From Anisus vortex (taxonomy: Eukaryota; Mollusca; Gastropoda; Planorbidae), in NCBI GenBank assembly GCA_949126835.1, contig OX421496.1:16262844-16326843 (forward strand): 64,000 bases of DNA, given 5' to 3'. The notes beneath the pieces are model-generated. The model searched no databases. It saw nothing but the letters and a program-made list of their open reading frames with translations, and had not been told where the DNA came from. Shown piece by piece: positions 28,932 to 38,675 of the stretch; the stretch's first letter is position 1, and each line of letters opens with the position of its first letter. Made by a program: the position numbers and the translations under genes.

Positions 28932-29950
28932 TCTCGGCTCGCTTTCTCTCGTAGAGAAGTGGGGTTCAAGTCTGATAATTTCACTTTTACGGCCCACTAC
29001 CAGGTATTTCGGGGAAAGGCTGCCCGAGAGATCAAATTATCTCATAAATTTTAAAGTTAAGTTGTATGGGGTGGGGAGAGGGTGAAAGAGACATTTTTTT
29101 CTACACTAGTAAAGGTGCATGTAAAATACGTTTAAAAGAAGAACACAAAAAAAAAAAAACAAGTTCAAACATTAGGATAAGATCTAGATTCAGTTCCATG
29201 CCCAAAGACAAAAGCAGAACACACAGGAAAAAAAACCTCATTTACCAAACAGATCACATGTAATAAAAAGCAGAAAGGAAGGTTTGTTCATTACCGGATG
29301 AATAGATCAAAACACGTGACATTTCGGGAGGCTCGTGTTCTTACATTGTTTACTCAAGTGTCACATGACGGGGGAAGGACGAGAAGATAAGGATGCTGTT
29401 AGGGGATTGTGTAAATATTGTACACGATTGGGAAAAAAAAAATTTTAATGGAATAAACGTATCTTATTCTTTACATCACCTACAGTACAACGGAAAGGGA
29501 AGAAAGGGGCGAGGGGGTGGTTCTCCATCAAATGATTACATTTAACGTACAGAGTCGTTTTTTGTTTTTGTTTTTTTTTAAACCTGTGTTCATACACTAA
29601 ATATTCCACGAGAACAACAAATTTAATAAAGTGACAATATTGTAGTAGTAGGCTACATAATGTATTTTCATCGGCCAAGCTTCACCTCATAATGGTGGCT
29701 TATTGCCGATAAGATAATATGTACACATGTTTCAACTTGTTTACACATTAAGAGTGTGCTTCTGGAAGGGGGAAAAAAAGTATTATTAGATTTCAGACAA
29801 ATTTGGGACTCAGGTCGCAAGTAGGCCACGTGGTTTCTGTAATCATGGTTGAAAGATAACTTGTGTACGTTTAAGATGTTTACATATCACAATAATTGTT
29901 CTATCTATGCTGGATTTTAAAAAAAAAATTTAACGCACCGATAGACTAAA
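28932..29950. other. Non-coding between LINE relic and Rab-like gene 2
   Basis: First part may be the LINE 3' tail. The rest is AT-rich with poly(A) runs. No gene supported. Confidence 0.4.
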
Positions 29951-29953
29951 GAA

Positions 29954-32704
29954 ATGGTAAGTAACAAACGTTCACTTTTCTTTAGAAGAACCAAAAAGAA
30001 ACAAAAACATTTGAACAAAAAAGGCAAATTTTTAAATAGCAGTATCCTAGTATCCTTGTTATCAGTAGCAGACTGTATTGAACAGACTGTCGAATCAATA
30101 TTTGTGATATCAAACAAAACAAACAAAAAATGCACAACAAAAGAAAAAAAAATGGAAAATCTTAAGTCCCAGAAGATTAGGAACGTAAAATCAATAACTT
30201 GTGCAGGTAAAATTAACTTTACGAAATGTCATTACCAAATATTACACTTGAACAACAAGATAATGTGCTGGTGGGGTTATGGGTAGGAGGGGGGGGGGTA
30301 GGGAGGTAATCCTGAAAGCCATACAGACTCGTTTCCAGCCCTCAAACTGTTCAAAACGAGGCCAAACTTTTTTCTTTACGCAGCACAATGTTACCTATAA
30401 GGAGCATGTTGTCAATTTGCTTTTAGTCATTAGTTATTCTTTTTAAAAAAAACTCAATCAAACCTAGATTTTCGATAAAAATCCGTCCGAAAACAATCTT
30501 CAGAATCTTTTCTTATCCGGAAACCAACCAAAACCGAGACAATTATTTTAATATGAAACAATGTAAATCCAATTAGTCGCTCTAGTCACTAAAAAAAAAA
30601 CATACATAAAAATGTAATAAGCAACAAATATTGTGTTCAATACTATAAACAATACGAAATTTGTATCGGTCTAAAGAAATATAAAAGACCCGTATGAAGA
30701 ATTAATGAACAAGTAGATCTAACATATCATTTACAAATCTAAACGCGGTTTTTAGAGTATGGAAGAAGGCAAAGACAGAGAGATGTATTGTTTTGAAGGA
30801 AAATCTAACTCCCTAAGAACCTTAGGTATCATCAAAGTACTATCCGGGGTCACAGCCTTTTTTTTTATTGTTTTGTTTTGCTTTCTGGCACTATGATCAG
30901 TTTCAGAATCGACGAAAACCAAATCCAGCGAAAACCCAAGTGAAGGAGAAACCAAGGTTTGACCGTACTATAACAAAACGAAACATCAAATAAAGTCAGC
31001 AACACACATGCACGTGCCGGTACAAGAACATAAAAAAAAAATAAAAACAAACAACAATAAAACAAACAAACAACAAACAATAAAAACACAGCAAATCCTA
31101 TAATTCAGGGACATGACCATCTGCTATTTCCTTCTCTGTGGTCATTCCTTGCCCTTCCACACACACATAAAACTCACTACACTACCAGATCTTACAAGCA
31201 CACGCACACAGAGACATGGTTGAATGCATATTATTCCTTTAATCTAGTTCTGAGGTTGTATGCTCTACAGAGTTCCAGCAGCGGACAAGCAGCAGCGCCC
31301 GACCAATACACTTTCAAGCTCATCCTCCTTGGAGACGCACTCGTAGGCAAACGGTCCCTGGCGCTGCGTTACGCGGACAACCATTTCGGCAAACCCATTC
31401 TCTCGAACTTACGCTCGGACTTTCGGTGGGTGTCTTTATATATATGGTAGTGATGACGCCCCACTCGTAATGTTTAGAAAAATACAATTTAACTTTAAAT
31501 TTAAAACACCCAATCCATTTTTTTTTTCTCTCCAGGAAACTAAATACTATTAAGTTTAAAAATATATACATCCTTACCGCTGAAATATATACAGACTCTA
31601 TATTGTTAATTTGGTTTTGACATCATTATATTTAATATTCGGTCTTGTATGTTATGTTCTTTTTGTCGAATACAGTGTAGTTTTTTTTTTGTCTATCATA
31701 AAACAGAAGTAAAGAACACAATTTGCGAAATTAAATAGATCAATTTCGGCGTTACACTCATTTAACAATTTATGGTTATATTTTAACATTATCAAAGCGT
31801 TGGACCTATATTTAAATATGCAACTTATGTTTGACTTAGCATCCGAACATGGAATGGGTTGCCTGAGCAAACCAGGAAAACTAACAACTTATCATTTAAA
31901 ACCATAATGAAAAAGCGAGACTAGACTCAAATCACGGATAACAGTAGGACGCAATAAACTTCTACATAGACGGCGAGTCTGTTATATATAGAATAAGATA
32001 AGATAAAGAGATCAGTTATCTTCGAACACTGCTCAATACAGTTGTTATGTTTTGAAATATAGCTAGTTCTATATCATTAACGCCTTAAAAATATGTAGTA
32101 ATGTAGGGACTTTAAATGATCGGATAACTGTAGGCTCTAACTTACTGTATAACTAACTGTATAACGTGTGTCTTACATCATAACTAAAGCTCATTGGTGT
32201 ATTCTGTTTAGGTCCAGGACACTTCACTTCTCGGGAGCTATTGCTCATCTTCAGCTGTGGGATTCGGCTGGACAAGAGTGGCTCGGACGTTTATCGTCCT
32301 CCTTCTACAGAGATGCTGACAGCATTGTCCTTACGTTTGACTTGACCAACATGGCCAGCTTCCAGAACATCGACCACTGGCTAAAGGATGCCCGAGACCA
32401 CACAACTGACGAGTGCCTCTTTCTTCTGGTAGGGAATAAGTCGGACAAGGTGGACGAACGCGCGGTGTCCCACGACATGGCCCGCAGCTTCGCGGAAAGC
32501 ATCGGCGTCCAATACATAGAGACCAGCTCCAAGACCTCGGCAAACGTGGAGGCCGCGTTCCAGTCAATCGCAGAAACTCTCGTGAGAAAAAGGCAAGAGT
32601 CACCCAGGTTGAGCCAAGATTATCCAGTAGGTTACGTTGACATCTTAGCAAAAGATTATCACAGTGATTGGTGTTTCGGGAAGGACACGTGTTCGACAAT
32701 ATAA
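29954..32704 (+). CDS. Rab-like GTPase 2 with altered P-loop and switches
   Basis: Coding exons 31271-31425 and 32212-32704 (stop TAA) join in the same phase as gene 1, and the last exon has exactly the same length (493). A one-codon first exon ATG at 29954-29956 followed by gtaagtaac mirrors gene 1 and is the likely start, giving 216 residues; this first exon is inferred. The P-loop reads GDALVGKRS: the Ser/Thr after GK that binds magnesium is Arg. Switch I (LSNLRSDFR) lacks the conserved Thr. G3 is WDSAGQE, followed by WLGRL instead of the usual aromatic and basic order. NKSD and ETSSK are intact, and the C terminus WCFGKDTCSTI keeps a CaaX-like box. Likely a membrane-anchored Rab derivative with impaired or changed nucleotide cycling (inference). 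No stop or frameshift, so it may be expressed. Confidence 0.75.
31916..32010. repeat. Dispersed repeat, copy A of three
   Basis: Contains gactcaaatcacggat and cgcaataaacttc, related to segments at 43509-43575 and 55290-55370. It lies in the intron of Rab-like gene 2. Family unknown. Confidence 0.55.
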
Positions 32705-34068
32705 AAACAAATCACACACTTTCACTTTATTTAAATGTTAAAATGTTACACTGAGTTGCAGTTATTTGAAAACAATGAAGAGATTTTCAAGAATTATCCG
32801 TTCTCAATGCAGTCAAACCTCGCTTTTTTTCGCTATTTTTCGCTATTTTCAGTTTTTGTCTGTCTCGGTTTTCATCGACTCTGAAACTGAAACAGAAAAG
32901 TTAGTAAAGAAGAGGGAAGTAACCCAAGATTGTGCAAAGGATATCTAGGGGCCTTGATAAGATAGAAACACACCTAAACAGTAGCAGTATCTGCCACTCT
33001 CTCTTCCCTCCTCGCCAAGTTCCGTACACCATGAATAGTCTTCAGAAAAGTAAATGTCAACGTGAAGTTATTTGTTTATTCTTTACACTTGTCTTTTATT
33101 TTCATTTTATATCAACTTTTTTAAAAAACTGTTTTAATTCCGAATAATATTTTTTTTAAATGTATTTTGGAATGTCGAAAACGATTTCATTAAATTTACA
33201 TTAATTCAGTTTTTGTCTGCCTCGTTTTTTTTTTTTACTACAACTATTCTAAAATACCGATACTTAAATACAAACTGTTCACAACATGTATTGTGTCAGT
33301 CAACATCTCACATACTCAGAACAGATAATAAGTAAAGCAAAAAAATTAGTTGTTGAGTTGCTTTTTTTTTAAATGATTGTCTTACTGATGCTAAATTTTG
33401 AAAGGTTCCCGAGTTGTCGATTCCATGTTACTTACGCTACCGTAAAAAAAAAAAACAACTCCAAATTTGAAAATGTGTGCTACTGTTAGTGTTTTTGTAC
33501 TCCGTATTCAGAATATTTAATGTATATAAATACTAACTGTGCAAAATGTTTCGAAACGGAGAAAACAATTATACCTGCGTTTATTTACTCACGTGACAAG
33601 CATTACCAACAAAAGTGTTGTTGTTTTTTAAATCTCAAAAATATGTTTAATTTTTCAGAATATTTCATTACCGGTAATAGATTACATACATATAATATAG
33701 GCCTACGTAGTAAAAAAATAGTTGTAAAATCATCCTCTGCTTCCAGCAGGTCAATACATTTTGTCAAATTTTTTTTTTTTAAGAACTGTAACATGAGTTA
33801 CGGTGGAATGACCCAATAGTCGTCATTTATGAACAGCGCCTTTCTACCACAATAAATCAGTCACAAACATGTACGGTATAATCTTGATTGCACGGCTGGT
33901 TGTTGGTATCAATAATCTATGTGACAATGATATATCTATCTCTCAAGTACGCCCATTCAGACAACTGCAGTGGAATACGCATTTTAGACCTTTGAACAGA
34001 AAATCTCTAGAAAATATTTCTTACAACCAACCCAATGTAAGTACTGTATAGCTTTCTTTGCGAAGACT
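32705..34068. other. Spacer between Rab-like genes 2 and 3
   Basis: AT-rich. It holds a small direct similarity (cagtttttgtctg..ctcg near 32850 and 33208). No exon recognised. Confidence 0.45.
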
Positions 34069-34462
34069 CACAGTTTGAACACACAGTTTGATCTCAACAC
34101 ACAAAGTTTAAACACTAACACAACACAGCCTGAACACAACACACATAATGTTAAACAAAACACACACAGCGTGAACACCTTACACCGTTTAAAACACATT
34201 CTACAGTTTATCACATGAAACAGTTCGAACACATCACACAGCTGAGGCGCATCACTGTTTGAACGAAACGCACAGTTTAAACGATACACAATTTTGACGC
34301 AACGGTTTGAACACAACACACAGGTTGAACACAAAACACAGTTAAAATACATCACAAAATAATGACACAACTTGGACACATGACACAGTTTGAACACATT
34401 GCACAATTTGAACACATTGCACAATTCGAACACATTACAAAATTTGAACACAACACAGTTCA
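34069..34462. repeat. Degenerate tandem repeat of about 18 bp
   Basis: Many variants of cacagtttgaacacattg, best preserved toward the 3' end. It lies immediately upstream of Rab-like gene 3. The - strand open frame through it (Cys/Phe/Leu-rich) is a by-product. Confidence 0.8.
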
Positions 34463-34541
34463 AATTCTTGTATTTTTTTCTTCTTTAATTTAAATTTAAA
34501 ATGCTGTTTTTTAACCAGAAAGAAGTTTGCCGGTGCGAATC

Positions 34542-35804
34542 ATGGAGTGGGACCTTGAGTACTGGTACAGGTTTAAGGTCATCACTATTGGGAACTTAAA
34601 CGTAGGCAAAACGTCCCTTCTTGAGCGTTATTGCTTCGGCGAGTTCAGCGACTACAGGCCTGTCGTAGGTCGTGACTTTCCGTAAGTGAAACTTTAATTC
34701 TCTTTAAGAAGTGGACAGTAAGAGCGAATGTAGGAAACCATACCTGACCACGCGAGACAAACAAAACAACGTATAGAATTAGTGTGCCAAAGTAGGATTT
34801 CTAATTCATTCAGCGCGCCAATATCTTGTAGAAGAGACTTGAATTATTGCCTATTTGGGGGTCTTCCGCGTGCCATTGAACATCGCTCTGCGTGCCAAGT
34901 CTGGCACGCGTGCCATAGGTTGCCGACCCCTATTCACTATCAGGGGTTGGTAAATGCGATAAATCCACTGGTCCATGGTCTATACCGTTACATCATATAA
35001 GTAAAACCACTGGTCTATTGTCTATACCGTTATATCATATAAGTAAAACCACTGGTTTATTGTCTATACCATTATATCATATAAGTAAAACCACTGGTTT
35101 AATGTCTATACCATTATATCATATAAGTAAAACCATTGGTCTATTGTCTATACCATTATATCATATAAGTATAAGTAAAACCACTGGTTTAATGTCTATA
35201 CCATTATATCATTTAAGTAAAACCACTGGCCTATTGTCTATACCGTTATATCATATAAGTAAAACCACTGGCCTATTGTCTATACCATTATACCACATAA
35301 GTAAAGTACCTTTCTCACCTATGTGTTATGCTCTACAGAAAGAAAACAGTAGACGTTTTCGGGACTAAAGTAAGACTGATGCTGTGGGAACCTGATGGAC
35401 AAGAGCGGTACAGATGTTTAACATCCTCCTTCTACAGAGGCACGGACTGCATTGTCCTTACGTTTGACTTGACTAACATGACCAGCTTTCGGGACATCGA
35501 ATACTGGCTAAAGAATGCCCGAGACCACACATCTGACGAGTGCCTCTTTCTTCTGGTCGGGAATAAGGCGGACAAGGTGGACGAACGGGTGGTGCCCCGC
35601 GACATGGCCCGCAGCTTTGCGGAAAGCATCGGCGTCCAATACATAGAGACGAGCGCCAAGACCTCAGCAAACGTAGAGGCCACGTTCCAGTCAATAGCAG
35701 AAACTCTAGTAAGGCAAAAGTCAGAAAGATTTGCCGCCGAGTCAGTGAACATCGTTGAAGAAAAGCACGACAAGGATCGCTGTTTTGGTGGCGTCACGCC
35801 CTGA
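34542..35804 (+). CDS. Rab-like GTPase 3, degenerate switches, prenylation box lost
   Basis: Exons 34542-34681 and 35339-35804 (stop TGA 35802-35804), 201 residues. The splice phase equals that of genes 1 and 2. The ATG at 34542 gives MEWDLEYWYRFK, about the same distance to the P-loop as gene 1. An AG at 34517-34518 suggests that the exon has a spliced 5' UTR. The P-loop GNLNVGKTS is intact. Switch I (YRPVVGRDFP) lacks the conserved Thr. G3 reads WEPDGQERYR, so the invariant Asp is Glu and TA is PD. NKAD and ETSAK are intact. Where genes 1 and 2 end TCSTV/TCSTI, this gene has CCC then TGA in place of Cys and Ser codons; ACA ATT TGA follows as a fossil of the longer end. It probably cannot be prenylated at that site. 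Either a pseudoGTPase or an early pseudogene. Confidence 0.75.
34778..34937. mobile_element. hAT-like MITE fragment in gene 3 intron
   Basis: Matches the 12941-13129 element (agtgtgccaaagtaggattt, gaagagac, cgtgccat) but lacks the left terminus; the right end reads ggttgccgacccct. A further caggggttgg at about 34941 may be another hAT end. Confidence 0.7.
34959..35305. repeat. 42-bp minisatellite in gene 3 intron
   Basis: About eight units of gtaaaaccactggtctattg plus tctataccattatatcata. One unit has a 6-bp insertion. Because 42 is a multiple of three, it is open as a 14-residue peptide repeat, which I do not regard as coding. Confidence 0.9.
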
Positions 35805-35813
35805 ACAATTTGA

Positions 35814-36521
35814 CACCTTTGCTTGTGACATAATTCAATTAGCCATGATATCGAGATCCAATAATGACTGGCATGGCATTTAAACAAAAGCGGTCAATGA
35901 TAACGTTCACAGTGAGAAAATAGTACATGCATAAAGTAAACAATTAAAGCCACACCAGCTGATATAATGCGGTTTTATTTTCAAACAACACTTGTTGAGA
36001 TCGGTGAACTTGTTAAAGTCAAATAGATCTATATTATATATAACTCGTACATAACAATATGTTTAACTCTTATGTGTAAAACTAAGCTTAATGTGATATT
36101 ACAATATTACTATAATCACACACACACACCCCATTGGATGCAATAAACTGACCTACTGGTCTAATAAAATATTGAGTGAATGTTCTAAACAATAGCCTGC
36201 CTAATGCAGCCCTTATTTAGGACTAAATACACGACTCGATTAACTCCACAACATTAGCCCGGTCTCATTAGTCTCATTGGTCATCACGGCCCCATTCCCC
36301 CTCCCCTTCCTATATCTACTTATTGGTCCATACAGTTTCAATGTCTCCCGTGATCACTCGGCTTGATCAAAGTCAACGCTATCTCCAAGCCATAAAACGG
36401 GAAATGAGACGACATAAAGGGGAGTTAATGTTCAGCCCATCGCGAATGGGTAGACACTTTTTGATCTCCCGTGCCCCCCCACCAAACGCCCACTTTGTGA
36501 AATCTCGTCCAAATGATGTTC
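35814..36521. other. 3' flank of Rab-like gene 3
   Basis: Non-coding. AATAAA at 36142-36147 is a possible poly(A) signal. Confidence 0.4.
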
Positions 36522-37114
36522 AGCCGTGGGGCGTTGGAGAAGTTTAGCCGTGGGGCGTTGGAGAAGTTTAGCCGTGGGGTGATGGGGAAGGTCAGCCGCA
36601 GGGTGTTGGGGAAGGTCAGCCGCGGGGTGATGGGGAAGGTCAGCCGCGGGGTGATGGGGAAGGTCAGCCGCGGTGTGTTGGGGAAGGTCAGCCGCGGGGT
36701 GTTGGGGAAGGACAGCCGCAGGGTGTTAAGGAAGGTCAGCCGCGGGGTGATGGGGAAGGTCAGCCGCGGTGTGTTAGGGAAGGTCAGCCGCGGTGTGTTA
36801 GGGAAGGTCAGCCGCGGGGTGTTGGGGAGGGTCAGCCGCGGGGTGTTGGGGAAGGTCAGCCGCGGGGTGTTGGGAAAGGTCAGCCGCGGGGTGTTGGGAA
36901 AGGTCAGCCGCGGGGTGTTGGGGAAGGTCAGCCGCGGGGCCCTGGTGAGGGTCTTACGTGGGACATTGATGTGAGTAGAAACATTGTCCATTGTATCGAA
37001 ATCACCAGCAAACAACAGACCGGGCCTAGTGTTCGAAATTGAATAGCCCGTGGCCACTTTATAAAGCTGGAGTGATAAATGTGCACACACAAACAAAATA
37101 AAAACAACACACAC
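36425..37114 (-). CDS. Octapeptide-repeat open frame with signal-like start, doubtful gene
   Basis: A 229-codon - strand frame. It starts with a hydrophobic MCVVFILFVCAHLSLQL, which resembles a signal peptide, followed by about 60 unique residues. It then has about 17 repeats of TFPNTPRL with changes such as PIT, TL and RLNFSNA, and a short unique tail. Some unit-to-unit changes are synonymous in this frame, others replace residues. The repeat alone could create the frame. The hydrophobic start outside the repeat is the only argument for a secreted product. No promoter or splice sites were identified. Unrecognised. Confidence 0.22.
   Translation of the reverse strand: MCVVFILFVCAHLSLQLYKVATGYSISNTRPGLLFAGDFDTMDNVSTHINVPRKTLTRAPRLTFPNTPRLTFPNTPRLTFPNTPRLTFPNTPRLTLPNTPRLTFPNTPRLTFPNTPRLTFPITPRLTFLNTLRLSFPNTPRLTFPNTPRLTFPITPRLTFPITPRLTFPNTLRLTFPITPRLNFSNAPRLNFSNAPRLNIIWTRFHKVGVWWGGTGDQKVSTHSRWAEH
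36522..36956. repeat. 24-bp GC-rich minisatellite, about 18 units
   Basis: Units of gccgcggggtgttggggaag plus gtca, with point variants (tgatgg for tgttgg, cgcagg for cgcggg). Being a multiple of three and free of stops, it is open on the + strand (SRGVLGKV units) and the - strand (NTPRLTFP units). Confidence 0.95.
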
Positions 37115-37879
37115 ACAAAAACAGCTAAAAATAAATAAATAAACGAAAAGTGTATTTTTAGAAAACCAGCAATAAACGAAATTACAGTAGTAAAAGCGAA
37201 ACCACCTGTATCACTTTGAAAATGTGCTCCTGCACAATTTTAATAAGTGGCTCAATTAATATTTATTTATTAATAATGCATAACTTTATGTTCTAAAGAC
37301 CTACTAGTCTAGTAGATATGAATAAATTAACAATCACGAATGATGGAAATGATAATAAATTTTAGTGTAAAAACACACAAATCTAGTAAAGGTTCATTCT
37401 ATTGCTACAAATGTCACAAAAGGAACTGGATGTTGTAGTTAACTTAGTTAAGCGACGAGCTTTATTCAACAAAGAAACATGGAGTTCATCATACATTACA
37501 TTGTAATAACAATAAAACCCTACAATGGAAGCTTTCGTGTTAAAGGCATGCTTTACGCCAGTGCAGAAACGTCACATTTCTCTCGGTTTCACTGACTTCA
37601 CCTCACATTGGATCTATTCACTATCTCTCGTGGCTATAAGTCTAGAACAGCGAGTCTAGAGTTTTAGCAAACGGACAATCATGTCGTAGTCATTTTTTCT
37701 TCCTTTTTTAATCAGTTATGATACTAAATTAAAGAAAACAATTTAGCTTAATCAATAAAATGTTGAATAAAACTTATTTAATATTATGCATATGTCATTT
37801 AATGCACAAGAGCTTAAAAAAAACTTGACTAATGACAAGGTACTATCAAGTTTTTCTGAGGAAATCCGAAAATTCGCAC
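37115..37879. other. Non-coding, nothing recognised
   Basis: AT-rich sequence between the minisatellite and a LINE relic. No exon supported. Confidence 0.45.
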
Positions 37880-38675
37880 TAATACTTAACTTTAAATAAA
37901 TTACATTTGAAAGAAGCTATCTATATACTAAAAATAAGAACAAGTAATAATAATTTCCCTGTTGAACTGGGTCGCCACTGCAGAATATATTATAATTTAA
38001 GATTATGTCCCCTTTGCTTAAAAGATATAGGAGATGGATTTCACTATTTACTCCAATGTGAGCACTTCAATGCCCAACGAAAAATGTATCTAAATAAATA
38101 TTACTATAACAGACCTAATGTAGAAAAAATGTCGGAACTGCTCTAGTTCTCTAAAAGAACTTAAAAAACTAAGCATATTTTCAAAAATATTATTATCTGC
38201 TTTTTAAACAAATGAAAAAAAGGTTAGAAACGTGTAAGTATATTAACATGTTGGTTTGTCAACATGTTTAAAAATTAATAAGAGATAGTCGTGGAAGTAA
38301 TGTAATATACAAAGCCGCAAGAAAAATTGTGAATGATTTCTCAAATGTTCGTTCTCACTATGTTAATGCTGTGCAGGTCTATTGAAAGTGGTGATGTCTA
38401 TGTTAGTAAATTAAGTTGTTTTTTTCTTGTTTCTCACCCCCCCCCCCCCCCCAAAAATAAAATAATTGTATTATAAACTAAATTATCCCCCCTGAATTTT
38501 CTTTTAGGATACCTTTAATTAATAAATTTATTATTATCTTCTTTTTTTATTACTAATTTTTGTATTACTATTATTGTTCAATTTATTATTCACAAATGCT
38601 ATAATTTTCTTATGTTTTTGACTATGCCTTTATTGTACCTATGTACTATGTGTCAAATAAAATACATTGTTGTTC
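37880..38675 (+). pseudogene. LINE polymerase C-terminal relic plus 3' tail
   Basis: The frame from about 37907 to 38146 contains PVELGRHCRI, LCPLCLKDIGDGFHYLLQCE and KYYYNRPNV, a zinc-knuckle region characteristic of LINE-encoded polymerases in molluscs and other invertebrates. After a TAG the next recognisable part (LKELKKLSIFSKIL) is in another frame, so a frameshift is present. The AT-rich tail ends near caaataaaatacattg at about 38657-38672, probably the element's 3' end. 5'-truncated and dead. Confidence 0.75.

Noticed and set aside
32305..32699. - strand frames of 75 and 122 codons opposite Rab-like gene 2 (and similar opposite gene 3, 35432-35887)
   Set aside because: Shadows of the GC-rich coding exons; the + strand frame carries the Rab motifs.
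34068..34463. 131-codon - strand Cys/Phe/Leu-rich frame
   Set aside because: By-product of the degenerate 18-bp repeat; no motif.
35018..35368. + strand frame with 14-residue repeats running into Rab-like gene 3 exon
   Set aside because: The 42-bp minisatellite keeps the frame open by its length. The real exon starts at the acceptor at 35338.
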